Below, in pieces: positions 11,633 through 24,072 of a DNA stretch of 64,000 bases. The notes beneath the pieces were generated by a model, which was given only the letters and a program-made list of their open reading frames with translations, was not told the DNA's origin and made no database searches. Origin of the DNA: Emergomyces orientalis (lineage: Eukaryota > Ascomycota > Eurotiomycetes > Onygenales > Ajellomycetaceae); the NCBI GenBank assembly GCA_002110485.1, contig MOWL01000026.1:248001-312000 (forward strand), given 5' to 3'. The position numbers and the translations under genes were made by a program. Position 1 is the first letter of the stretch. Every line of letters begins with the position of its first letter.

Positions 11633-12660
11633 ATGGGATCCTCCGCTCCAGAGACGTTTACCGCGCCAGCGCAAACCTTTTCATTTGACGGTCTCCTCTT
11701 TGATTTTGATGGGACCATAATAGATTCGACAGCCGGTTAGCTTATTTTTTTCTTATTTTTTTTTTTCTTCCCCGTCCAAGTTGGGATCATAGTTTTCTTT
11801 TTTTATGTACTGATTGCGACTATAGCAATTGTCAAGCACTGGCACAGGTTCGTACACATTTTAGTTACCCCTATTGTATCAAGATTTTGATCTTATATAT
11901 ATGTATATATGCAGTTGATTTTGAAAGGGATCCCTTTGTGCTGGGATAGGGTCGCTTAAACCGCTCCCTCTTGCTGATGTATGACGAAATTCAGATTAGG
12001 TGCCGAATTGAACCTAGACCCCGAAGTTATTCTAAGGACATCTCACGGACGAAGAAGCATAGATGTCCTGCAAATAATTGCTCCGGAAAAAGCTAATTGG
12101 GAATGTAAGTCTGGAGGTCAAAGGGCCCATCATCCACCACACGTTTTCTCCTATTTCCCCTAACTGAAAGTAATACACCAGTCGTCAGTTACATTGAAGG
12201 CCGAATCCCCAGGGAAAATGGTCAAAATGCTGTGGAAATACCAGGCGCACGACAACTGCTGGATTCCTTAGACGATGCTGGTGCCCCCTGGGCTGTAGTT
12301 ACCTCAGGGACCAGGGCGCTCGTCCAGGGCTGGCTGGAGGTCATGAAACTTGCGCATCCCAAATACATGGTTGTCGCCGAGGACGTGGAAGTTGGCAAGC
12401 CAGATCCGCGATGTTACTGGATGGGTCGCGCACAACTTGGCATGGGAGATGGGGCTGAGATGCTGGTGGTTGAAGATGCTCCTTCGGGTATCCGGGCTGG
12501 CAAGGCCGCGGGATTTAAGGTGGTTGTCTTAACAAGTACGCATAAGATTGACGAGCTCAAGGAGGCTGGGGCAGATTGGATCGTTCAAGATCTGCGAAGT
12601 GTTACACTGAAGGGCTGGAATGGAAAGGTCGAGATTGAGATTTCGAATGCTTTGCAGTGA
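11633..12660 (+). CDS. HAD-superfamily phosphatase (glycerol-3-phosphate / sugar phosphatase type)
   Basis: Predicted cytosolic HAD hydrolase related to yeast Gpp1/Gpp2 and Dog1/Dog2, which dephosphorylate glycerol-3-phosphate or 2-deoxyglucose-6-phosphate. Four exons are 11633-11735, 11826-11847 (22-nt micro-exon), 11995-12104 and 12182-12660, giving 237 residues with frame kept at every GT-AG junction. Motif I is DFDGT (residues 24-28, with the nucleophile and acid/base Asp). Motif II lies in VVTSGT, motif III is the Lys in VGKPDP, and motif IV is VVEDAPSG. The cap segment GAELNLDPEVIL...TSHGRRSID matches the Gpp/Dog group. Length is near the usual 240-250. The exact substrate cannot be read from the sequence; glycerol formation under osmotic stress is one known role in the family. 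Confidence 0.88.
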
Positions 12661-15600
12661 TTTAAATATGATTTTTCTCTTGGTGCTTCATTCCTTTGGG
12701 TCCTATGGGAGGGAAAAAGGTTTTCGGGTCTATTTTCTCTTTTGAGGAAAAGGATTGATGCTGCATAGCAAGGCGGGGACGGACCGATGTCTCGTGGCGT
12801 GGATGGTCAGATTTGAAATACACCAATGCTTCCGCACATGGTATATGCACGGCTGTCCATCTTGAACATGCATCAGGGGTTTGCCTCCCTCTTCTCTCTT
12901 TATTCTGATGTTCACCGCATCATCATGGCATTGGTAGTCATACAGTTTTCGGGTCCTCGCATTGCATAGAGATTACACGATATATCACGCGGTTCCCAAT
13001 GTTACCGTTTGCTAATGTTGCTTTGTTGTTTCGCCCCTTGTTCCTGTTACCCACGCGGCCATTTCCAGATTCCATGGAAACAGAGAGATCTTTTGGTCGG
13101 CCGCACGAAACCGAGTCCTTGAAACGGCCCGGTTGCAAATATGGCTCACGCATGCCGCTGCCGTTTGTTACATACTTTGGCTTCTGCCCCTGAAATCTAT
13201 GTATCTTTTCAGTCACGTTGATATTCTTGGCTGTCCTGCTGTGTTATGTGTCCATCCCTCCTACCGTCCGCCCCGAGGTATTTCTGGCCCAGATATTTGT
13301 ATCTTTTGGGAGACTACTAACGTTCATTATGCTCAAGGCCAAAAGGTCGGCAGCGGCGGAGAAGAAGAAATTTCAAGCTACTGATTTTTGCCGACATGGT
13401 AGCTTCAGCTGTAGCTTGAGACAAAATTTCAGACAAAGTATTGTTAACCTTCTCGCCAGGATAGCCCGAAATTTATCTGGTAATAGCACGGGCGAGTCTT
13501 TTCGTGAAGCTGTCCTGCTTTGTGCCACTGTGCCTGAGGATGACTTGGTAGACATCAAAAATGGCAGTAGAAATGATCCCTCCAAAGAGAAGGGTAACAA
13601 AAGTACAAATAATGTCGTCTAAATTAAAATGAGAACAATAATAGACATGGTTGAGAAAAAATGAGATTATCTTGAATTACATGAGCTACAACCAAACCTT
13701 CTCTCGCACCGTACCCGAACGGAGCCGACCAGGAAAAACATTCCAGAAACATGAAAACTTCAGAGGCCAAGCTCAGCTGCCTTTCAGCATGGCGAAGTTC
13801 GCCCACTGGGCAGTTATAACTCTGCATTATTTGCTACCTGTTTTCACAGTGCAGCTCTGTTTCCCAGGTTCACTGGACTTCTGAGCGCTATATTTTATAT
13901 TTCAACTATTTGAAATATCAAGGGTGAAAAGCAGTAGTTCTAGCAGGAAATATGTATCAACTAGAAGGCTCCGAACAAGATTAAACCATTAAATTGCGGT
14001 TTGTTTGTTGATATCAATCCCCGCCTGCACAGCATCCCAGTATTCCGTTTTGTCCATATTTTCCTTTCAGGGGCATGAGCGCGAATAATTGCCGATGAAA
14101 AGGCTAAAGATACGCATTGATATCAATATCAGAAAAATGAAACAACAGTAACAACGTTATTATCAACCCCCTTTACTATGCAGGAGAATTGTGAAACGGA
14201 GACACGGAAAAAAGGGGGTGTGTGGCTAGAATCTCTGCAACTTTCAAAACTCTCAGAGCTGAATTTCCCCTGGGCCTATATCAATCTAATAAATACGAAA
14301 GAGCAAGGATTAAAAAAAGGACGCTTGGTACATGATTGGGAGCAAGAAAGCTGATAGATTTGCGGTATCCGTGCCTCTTGCCTGTGGCATACGGGGAGAA
14401 GGTCATGACATCGTGGGGGTTGGTGAGAGGGGGCTTCGAGTGTTCTTATCACCCATCCCAACACCATACATAGAACAAAAATGATGAAACCAGGTGTCAA
14501 TTCGGAAACCCCAACACCTCAGCCACACCAGTTTCGTTGTCACATTCTTCCCTAAAGTTTTGGATCCTAGGCGTTATGATCTTTTTCTCACCATGTGTGA
14601 TGGGGCCTATATGGAAAATTATGAGAACTTAATAAGGTAAAAATTTCCATTTTCGGGATAGCAAATATCTGGCCAACTACCCCGTCTCTCCTCCCCGTGC
14701 CGGAGTCAGGCCCCAACACCCCCAAGCGCCAAAAAGAGCCAAACCACTCCAACGGATCCGGGAGCTTAACAATCCCTGTTTGAGCTTGATGGTGCAGCGG
14801 TGAAGCCATTGGTGTAATTGGACCAGAGTTCCCGAGAGATAATCAAAGGTCGATTTTTCTGTATGTACCTTCAGTTCCGTGGTGGGCCAGGACCCAAGGG
14901 TGACGCATATTAATACTGCGCATACATTGCATATTATAGATATAATTGCGTATTTATTGCTGCGTCTCCGGAAGTTAGCTGTAAGGGCAGGCAGTCAAGC
15001 CTAGCCACCGAATGTGGTCAGAGCCCTGGCTTTAACCAAAAAAAATCCACCTTTTGCGTATATGATAATATAAAAGTTATGCAGAGAATCATCCCTCTGA
15101 AACGGAAGCCACAGAACATTGCAAGGTGCCTTGATGTTGCTGTTTATATTTTAGCAACCCCAGTGGGCGACTACTTTGTCGGAACTTCCGAACAATCATA
15201 TTAATAACAATGATAAAATGATGACAATGATGACAACGATGACATTAATGAATCATACCCTTGTTAGGGGTATTGTTAGGTACACTGCAGTGCAGAGGAG
15301 TACGAGATGCAAGCCCATGTGTTCTACCAGGATATGCAGTGCGATGCGATGGGTGCTTTGCCATGCTATGCCAGGCCAATGGCTGCGGTTGCTTCTCATA
15401 TTTTATTTTTATTTTTTATTATTTCATTTTTGCCACTTGTGTCATTTGACATGCTTGTCTACTCCAGCACGAGAGAACTGGCGGGCGCAAGAGTTAAAAG
15501 GCAGTTAAGAGACCTATAACTGCCCTGGATCATTTATAATTCGGGGAGCACATAACGAATTGGCAATAACGACCATAAATCATATAGTACGATCACCATT

Positions 15601-18201
15601 CCCGGTGCTAAAAGGCCAAGATTTTCCTGGCTGTCCCGGTGTCATGGTCCACCAATAGGAGTACATATAAGTATCCAGAGGGGAAAGGCGTCGTCCGTGG
15701 GCCGACGGGTCCGAGCTTGGGAAAAGGGGACGGACAGTCTACAAGGGAGGTCCATAATTCCCCTGCGGGTATCTGCGGTGATGCACTTTGCTAGCTAGGT
15801 TGGGATCGACAGTGTCAGCTGCTATTGTGGGTTTTTTTTGTGGGTAAAATTTGGAATCAGGAAAATTTCGATATGTATGTCAGGGGAGTTTGTTGTTGTG
15901 TTGGGGAGGACGCGAATAAATGATTCATTATTTTCGTAACCCTGTAAGGAGGATTGGGAAGATATTTGCGGCCTTGTTTCGGCTCGAGGGTAAATGGATA
16001 CTCTCCCCTGGCAAGGGAAGCCGGGGCGGATATAAACTTGTGATGGTGTTCTTATTTTTCAGCAGCAGTTAAGGTATCAGAATTGGGAAATTTCAATCGG
16101 GTTGGCCAATTAATACGGAGAATATAAGCCGGGAAAATTCCAATTGGCACAGACACCAGAAGCAGATATTCAGGATCGCACCCTGGCCTATATATGTGTC
16201 AAGTATTATTTGATGTTAGCCTCTTCCAAGTCGTCGATGGCCATGCGAAAAGTCTAGCAAGAGAGACGCCATCAAGAGTTTAGCTGCCTCGATGTGCGCC
16301 ACAGTGGATTTGAGGTCATCGGGCCGTTTTCCTTGCCCTCTGTCTCTCTGACAGGTTCAGACACCTACACATAAGTGCGGGCAAAACATTCCGCTAAACT
16401 TTATTCGTGTTTCTGCCATGGAGGATTTTTTTTGCTATCTTCGCCACATCCTCTCGTAAGTTGAGTTGAGGTTTCAGAATTCCCACATAGCTCTAAAAAA
16501 ACCATTAACTAACTAACTTAAGATGGCTGTCGTCAGCATCTCCGCCGCGTGGCAGGACAAATCAAAGCCAAAAATAATGATCCACTCTAATAAACTCGAG
16601 AGACAGACGACCCGTTATGGCATGCGCAGTGTGGGAGTAGCGTGGAGGAGTTGGGTCGGGATCCACCTGAAAAAGTTGACTATCCTTTTTTGCGCAAGCA
16701 GCGTCCCTCAACCAGCCAGGAATGGGCTGCCTGGTGCTGGATTAACTGCTTGACAGAGTCGTGAGAGGAGAACTAAGATGTTAACAAGAAAGAGGTTTTT
16801 TATCTCTGTTCGCTTTGACCCAATTCCCTTTTCCTATATCTATCGCTATATTGCCTATCCCAGCCATTAACAAATTGCTACTAATTGTTCGGAAAGCAGG
16901 GACGTACAAGGGCCGAGGGAGAAGACATTGAAACATATGAATAGTCCGTTGATTATTTCAGCCACAATGTTTTCAGTTCATAATGTCTTTCCTTTCTCGG
17001 TCAGTTTCACCTCTCATCATCAAGAATTGAGCCATTGAAATTGTATGGGTGATCATCGGACGAAGTAAATTATGCATTTCGTGCATCTTCCGTGGCCAGT
17101 GTGAGACAAGCGGAAACGTGTCGAGAATCGTGAGATAGACTTTTCGGAGGAATAATCACAAATAAAAAAAAAATTAACAAAAAAAAGGTCGAAACTAGTC
17201 ATTTTGGCAGGGCTTGGAGGATCGCTGTTTTGGCGCCCCGACCCAGGTTAAATCTTTTTAAAAAACTAAATCGTTGGTGGGCGAGCTGTGAGTGGTGGAT
17301 TTGGGAGGATGCCAGGAACATGAGGCTATCCCAGTAGTGGGTGCGAAAAAAAAGGAAAGTTGCAGCCAAAGTTGAAAAAAGCAAAAACAGAGCAGAAACC
17401 TGGTCAGACAGAATAATTTGGCTGTCACATACAGAGTAAGTAAGTGTTGTGGATACCAGCAGGTATTAGAATTTCCAGTACAGTAACGGCACACTGAAGT
17501 ATGATACACCCGAAGGTCTTCCATCCACTTCCGCACTTTCACACTGACGGGAGGGATGGGATGATATTTTAGGCTATCCTGGGCGCGGTGAGCGGCCACG
17601 GTTCTAAATATCAATTGTTTAAAAAAGAAACAGATCTTCCGGTGAAGGTTCCATTTATCTGGGAAGGAGAATAATAAGCAATAACTTGCCATCATGAAGT
17701 CCACGTAAGTACCCACAATGAATATTAATAAAACTAAAACTGGCACCTTCTTTGCTTGCTAATGCTGGATGCTGAACTCCAAGCTCCTACATCGTCAGGG
17801 ATACTCAAGGAAGCCAGCATGTATATAGATCCCCCCGCAGGGTTTGCTGATACGCGGCAAACTCGCAGATGCCAGGCGGCGATCGCGCGTGAATTAGCAC
17901 GGCAATCCTGCATGCCATTTCAATCTAACCCCCCCCCCCCCCCCCCAACCCCCCGTGATGTTTAATAGTATTGGGATTCGGCGCATGCGACGGGGAGGGA
18001 GAGAAAAGAAACCTTTTTTTCTTTTGTGCAACACGATTATTGCTACTGGGCGTTGTCTAAATGGACTGGATGTAACATTCACAGAGGTAATGGGTAGGAC
18101 ATATGGCTTTGTAATATCCAGGCATGGGTGCAATGCGCTCGTCACCCGTTTTCGAAAGCTCCCTCCTGTTCTGTATCAAGTATCATTGTAATCATGTAAG
18201 T
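12661..18201. other. Gene-poor region, no supported gene
   Basis: 5.5 kb. Open frames here are short, mostly lack an ATG start, show no conserved motif and do not join across plausible introns. It holds a (TGA/GAT)-rich stretch at 15205-15255 and a poly-C run at 17929-17946. It may hold long 5' or 3' UTRs or non-coding RNA, but nothing in the sequence shows this. Confidence 0.5.
17929..17946. repeat. Poly-C homopolymer
   Basis: Eighteen consecutive C residues, followed after AA by a further C6 run. Likely length-variable and error-prone. Confidence 0.9.
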
Positions 18202-18829
18202 TCATTTTAAAATTGATGGCTGAAAAATATTACACGTCTGATCATTGTTTGAGTGGAACTTTGCCGCGTCGGCGAGTAGCTTCCTTTGCTGCAACTCGTG
18301 GTATCTATTTTTTTTGGCCTTTTTCTGATGAATGGCAATACGGATGAATAAATCCATAATGAGGATGCTGGGAAAAGTGCACCAATAGAAATTACCCCTG
18401 AGTTTGCATTCGAACAAATCGTTGGCGCCGGTGTTGAATGAGAAAGTAAACGCATCATTGGAGCAGGTAGTGGCAACTTTAACCTTCCCATCAATTCCAA
18501 ATCGCGCCTTGATTGGAGGAGACTGAAGAGCTTGAGGTGGTGACCTCAGCCAGCCGCAAACCTCAACAGACCTGTTAGACGGGCGGTCGTCTGTGGGGCT
18601 CGGTGAGGGATATGGATACAACTCTAACCAAATGTAGCCAGTAGATACTGCAAATACAGCGCCTGGATTTCAGAAAATAACATTTTATTACCTCCGTGCA
18701 TTAGGCTCCAGCACTGAAGATATGGTTCTTTGGCACTCCGTTAATTAAATTCTTACCCAAGGCCAGAATGAAACCGGAAACCCAAAAACTGGTGAAACGA
18801 GGCAGATCATGGTTTTTTGGTTGGTCCAT
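18202..18829 (-). CDS. Small predicted membrane protein of unknown function
   Basis: I do not recognise this gene. Two exons, 18829-18757 and 18662-18202, join in frame through a canonical GTAAGA donor and a CCAG acceptor to give 177 residues. The first exon encodes MDQPKNHDLPRF followed by a hydrophobic helix that spans the splice (about residues 13-38). A Pro/Ser/Asp-rich loop (about 40-55) follows. Then comes a soluble segment with three or four Cys, and a second hydrophobic segment (FPSILIMDLFIRIAI, about 125-140) followed by a basic KKAKKNRYHELQQRK tail. The topology suggests a two-pass membrane protein with a lumenal Cys-containing loop. The continuous frame across a good intron supports a real gene; the absence of a known family and the gene-poor surroundings weigh against it. 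Confidence 0.45.
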
Positions 18830-21790
18830 TTGCCCCTATGCAGCCGCACGACACGAGTCTAACTAACGCAGGAACAAGACTCTGTGGATGCAGTTGTGGA
18901 TGCAGCAGTGTACGCACCATCTGGGCAAATCGAGGTAGAAGTGGGCAGCAAGCAGTTGCAAGGGTGTAACTATCTGAGAGGGATAGGATTTTCAGAGCCG
19001 GTCACACATAATTTGGCGTCTTCGGGCTGCCAACGGGGAATGGTACTGGGGATACCTTTCAGAAGGGACGTGGCTACCTTTGTGGTGGTGGCCTATCATA
19101 GCTTCTTGAATCTATGCGGATAGCTGTATGGCGTCCAAGGATGCTCTGTGGAATTGGTTCCTGGGTCCCGAAAACTACGGGAAACAAACTACCCCGGAAG
19201 GCTGATCGGGGAGAGCCCAATTGGCTGTGAAGTATGAGGTGACAGTTGCTCGTCATCCCATGGCATGATTCCAGGTAATATCTGTAGATACATCCATGAA
19301 TAATATTGAGACGAGGGGGGGAGGTGGCGTGTCGGACAGAAGGATGAATACTGCGTAATGATGGTAGCGTGATCCCCATAATATTATTAACCACCAACTT
19401 AGATGTAAATCGTTGCATATCCAGGCGCTTGCCTTGGCTCCGGCTCTGGTAAAATAAAATAAAAAGGAGTTAGAAAGAAAAGAAATTACAGTCGTTGACG
19501 TCAATTGGAGTTCACTCTGCTCATCCCACCCCTGTCCTCTTGCTCTCACTGTCAAAAATTGGCCCTGATAAACCCGTTACGGTCAAGTGCTGGTCGTTGA
19601 CTGCCCGGGTCAAGCCAAGCTCTGACAAGCTTCCCCAAACACAGTGGGCAGGATATTCAGGCCTGAGCTCCTCAAGGCAGCGGAACAAAAGGGTCACATT
19701 GCAAAATCATCGAGTCATCGAATCATTGTTGAACCAGCGATCTATCGTCGCGTTCCTCCCGCACAAACAGCCCTGAGTAGAGGGGTGCTCGCCACCACCT
19801 TAACCCATCAGGTTTGTTGTTTCTCACGCGTTTTAAGGTTCAAGCAATTATTATTATTATATTAATTTCCTGAGCGTGTCATGATAAACCGGGATAATTA
19901 GTGTACTGAAACATAATTTTTTGGTAATCTAACAAAGTGATATCAAATAATGAATGTTTGCTAAAGGATATCTTTTTCTCTAAATCATGTGACTGCCTCA
20001 ATTTGATAGTTAACAAAAATCGAATAGGTCAATCAATATGATTTAAATATTTTAGAAAATTTAATACAAAGTACTATGATCTTTTCTCTACATTTTTCTC
20101 TATTTCTGAAGCTCTCTATCATATTGTTGGGTTTAATAATGAGGATTTTGTGCAAAATGGATCGGAATGGTGTGCCTGGGTGAGAGCAATGGCAAGCACC
20201 CGCTGAGGCAATTAGTGGGGGCTGCGGCACGCGCACCATGCAAATCAGGACTATTTTCCAGGTGACAGGGTGAATGAAGGATGTGTGCCCTGTGCAGCTC
20301 CGTCTCGAGATGGATTTCCCATTTACAGCCAATAGCATCCCTGAAGTCAAGATCTTATGTGCAAGCATTCGACCGGGATAACGGCCAGGCAAGGGGGGAG
20401 GGATGTTTCCGACAAAGCCTAGCCGCCCGCGATTCAGGATGACCCAGTGGCAGGCATTCGGCAGCAGGGGGAGGGGGCCTTGGCCGACCAATATCAGACC
20501 TATCAGACAGGCTGGCAAGAAAGATACTCGGAGTAGCACACTTACATATCCATGATGAAGCCATCCCGGGAACAAAGAGTGTGTTCCTGGCAAGCAGTTA
20601 CGTATGCTTGGATTATGATGCCTTGGATACCTGAACTCAGAGCACAATCCTTGGTACTCCGCAGTAGCTTGCCCTGGGAGCTCCCCAGCCTGTAACCTTG
20701 GAAGTCCAGACGGGTTTGTTTACCCACAGCCTCCAGGCGCATGGAGCCCCATAGATCGACAAGCTGGAGACTTTTGTGCCTGAAAGTTATTACTATGTAA
20801 AGGTTTTGAGTTGTATTTTTTATTTTTTATTATTATGATTAATTTTTTTTTTGGCCTGGGGTAATTTGGGGGGTTTTTTTTTCTTCTTCTTAGTACACGC
20901 AGTACCGTATTTGCCCTCACTGCGAGCCGCACCAGTACTCGTAGGTTCTGGTCAGTGTCAATGACATGCCTGGTACAGTGAGTGGTACCTGAGTTCTCTC
21001 CCACGGTTGCACACAACCAGGCGTGGAGTGAGAGAAGTAATAACAGACTGTACAGGACATGTACGTACCTGGTCGGTCACACTGGCGAATGTTCCTGGCC
21101 GAGGTATTTGTTACATACAGTCCCGTTCTTTATACGTAGCCCATACCACTGATACATGCACTGTACCTTGTAGCAGGCAACACGCTACCCGGGTACACGA
21201 GAATAATAATAAATACCGTGCCTGAAACTGTACCCGTACCAGTAAACTGTACCCGTACTGTACTGTTTTTCCCCTCCCGTGGCCTCAAGTCTTGACCTTT
21301 GGCTGTTTCCTCATCTTCACAGCGACAAACCTTCTGCTTCTTCTATCCCACACTCACTCTCTCACTCACTCATTCTCTCACTCTCTTTCTCTCTCTCAAC
21401 TCACTGTCTTTTTGTTTCTTTCTCTCTCTCTTTTTCTCTCTCTAATCTATCTCTTTATGTCTACCTGTCTATCCTTAATTCATTCCTTCAGCTTCTCTAC
21501 TGTCACTCTTTTTTACTCTTTTTAATCTGGCCCCACGCCTCGTCACTCCTTTCTTGACCCTACGTCTCACATCCAACTCTTTGTCACTCCTTCGTATCAA
21601 CGATATATTTCCTGTCCACCGCACCACTACATTCCCTTCATCACGGCATACCTCGGAATACCACACACCTCCGATGAAATAGGTCTCCTTCCACGGCTGC
21701 CTGCAGTGCAGCAATCCCAACCTCTCTGTCATCTGAGCTGAGCTACGGCAACATTCAAACTCTTCTTTTCTAAACCCACCATTGAGCACC
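18830..21790. other. Long upstream region of the homeobox gene
   Basis: About 3 kb with no supported coding gene. The right end holds a GTAC-rich cluster (20893-21263) and then a CT-rich pyrimidine tract (about 21340-21450), a common fungal promoter feature. Long upstream regions are typical of fungal transcription-factor genes. Confidence 0.55.
20893..21263. promoter_or_regulatory. GTAC-rich cluster upstream of the homeobox gene
   Basis: I count 15 GTAC tetramers in 371 bp, where about 1.5 are expected at random. It includes a 15-bp direct repeat (AAACTGTACCCGTAC at 21225-21239 and 21244-21258). A regulatory role is inference from density and position, about 530-900 bp upstream of the start codon. 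Confidence 0.4.
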
Positions 21791-24072
21791 ATGAGCTACC
21801 TCCATCACCCTTTTCCTTTTGGCGGACATCATGCAATTCCCGTCGACCAACCTGTTGGCTATGGAATCCCGATGCGGCACCCTCAATTAGGCCATACCGT
21901 AGATACTTATCTGCTCCCCAATGCCCCAATCGACCTGGCGGAATACTACCACCAAGCTGCCGCGCTGGAAGACTACGAGGAATACACGGAGAATCTATCC
22001 CGTCCACGATTGACAAAAGAACAAGTCGATACCCTGGAAGCCCAGTTTCAGGCCCATCCAAAGCCAAATAGCAACGTCAAGCGCCAATTGGCGGCACAAA
22101 CAAATCTCACTCTGCCCAGAGTTGCTGTATGGACATACCACATTCTTTTTCTAGGGGGATATTGAATTATTTACAAACAAAAAGATTACTAACTATGTAC
22201 GTATTGTAGAATTGGTTCCAGAATCGGCGCGCAAAGGCAAAACAACAAAAAAGGCAGGAGGAATTTGAGAGAATGCAGGCGAGTGAGAACGCAGAAAATT
22301 GGAAAAATAACGACGCTCCGCAGCAAGAAGGAAACTCAAAAGAACAATCAGAACATCCCGAATCGTCCACGACCCTTACCCGGCACCCAGCTCCCAGTTC
22401 ATCTTCCGCGAGCCCCTCTGGACCAGCGAAAAAGGAGGGGCCACAAGCATCCACTTCCACAACCGAGCCCGAATGCCCTGTGTCATTCCAGAATGCCATG
22501 AACGCAACGATGGCTGCTAGCACCCAATTCAATCAGCCTGAGGAGAATAGCGACTCAAGTAGACATGAGCCCTCAGATATCACATATCATCTTTCTCAGT
22601 CTCCTTTAGGGAACGAAGATGGTGGCACGTTCACCTCCAGCCTGTCTGGATGGAACGGGATTGAGGATAATCATACCATCTGGTCTTCGTCGCAAAGTGC
22701 TGAAGATAATTTTGATTTCACTCATGTGAATAGGCCCAATGACAACCAACTTGAAATCCACGTTCACGAGAGCCCGCAGTTTCCAAGCGTCCATTTCAAC
22801 CACGAGCCCGGTGGTTGGGAATGTCATAGCATGCCGCACTTGATGGGGAAACAACCACACAATAGCCAGGATCCAAACGATGGCTTTCACTCAATGCCAT
22901 TCAATGTACTACAGTCTCCACTGTACCCTGACGAACAACGGCGGGGTTCTCACTCTTCAGAGCAGTCTGAGCTTGCTGAAACACTATTTCACACTGAAAT
23001 AAACAACGTGATTGAAATATCTCCTCAAAATACACCCAATTTGAACTTGGCCCAGTTGCGACACCAAGTGGAGCCGAGCACCAATTGGCGGTATCCTGAT
23101 AAAGAAGTCGATATTGCGGCTCGACGAAAACGACCTCGACCGGCCGCTATCGGAACGCCTGCCATGTCCCGTTCATACGGACCTTCGTCTATGTCTCCCA
23201 CCACTAGGATTCAGGGTATGGGTGCTGGCCATGTCCTTCGACATGCAAAGTCTACTCAAAACCTTAGCCCCAGTCATCCTGCTCGATATCCGGGAATTCG
23301 AAAAGCTTCTGCTGCCCAACGATCCCCTCTGGGTATAACTAGCTTTGCGGAAGCTAGCCGTTTCAATTGTGTCAACGCGACAGACATGATGTCAACAGCT
23401 CCTGGCCTGGTAACAACTACCTTAGCTCCGCCAACTCCCCTAACGCCAGAAGATCTCCAAACCCTTCTTCCACCAACCCCGAATGACAACCAGTACTGTG
23501 TCTCTCCAACGGACGATATGGGTTGCTCCAGGTTTTTCCCCATGTCTCAACCTATGCAAGTGCGCATCGAATCCCCGCCCACCACTCCACTACATTTGGG
23601 AGTCCTATCTCACCTGCAATATCAGACCATGGGTGTTCCGATGTCTGCGCAGCGTACAACATTTCAGGACTACACGCTCTCCATCCCAACCAATCCGATG
23701 AGCGGGGGCCTCTGGCCTGATGCGTCTTCAATGTCACCCCCAGAAGCCTCTCAGATACAACAGCCAACAATCCATATGCCCCAACCAACCCATATCTCCC
23801 CCATTACGTATGGAGAGTCCTTGGATTCCGGAAATCCCACCCATGTTGAGGACATGACAAGCCAAAGTGAATCATCGCAATGCACTGCTAAAAGCGGCAG
23901 CACACCCATATCATCACCCGAAGGCTCCACCCCTGGTTCACAGAAAGTGACCGAATTTCTAATCCAGGAGTTCCCAAAGCAACAAGAAGCACACAGGCGG
24001 GCAGCGGAACAGCTCCCCCCTCAGAAACCCATGAACTATACATTCTCCAATCACACTCCCAATGATTTCTAG
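21791..24072 (+). CDS. Homeodomain transcription factor
   Basis: Predicted DNA-binding nuclear regulator of 732 residues. The start is the ATG at 21791 in a good context (CACCATGAG). Exon 1 is 21791-22126 and exon 2 is 22210-24072. The intron falls inside recognition helix 3 of the homeodomain, between VA and NWFQNRRAKAK. The homeodomain covers about residues 70-130, begins SRPRLTKEQVDTLEAQF and ends in the invariant WFQNRR core with the base-contacting Asn. A basic Gln/Lys/Glu-rich coiled stretch follows, then about 590 residues of Ser/Pro/Thr/His-rich, probably disordered sequence with many SP/TP sites and a basic patch RRKRPRP (possible nuclear localisation signal). It resembles the Htf1/Hbx group that controls conidiation in filamentous fungi, but I cannot fix the orthologue. 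It faces the RSC7-like gene. Confidence 0.9.

Noticed and set aside
13218..13622. 134-residue plus-strand frame
   Set aside because: Begins at a non-ATG codon, has no conserved motif and is overlapped by frames on the other strand.
17258..17746. 162-residue minus-strand frame with several hydrophobic stretches
   Set aside because: No recognised motif, no good ATG context and no joining exon; could not be told from chance.
19704..19736. Fragment resembling the ATCATCGAATC...TTGAAC motif of 5.8S rRNA
   Set aside because: The match is short and gapped, and the flanking 5.8S sequence is absent.
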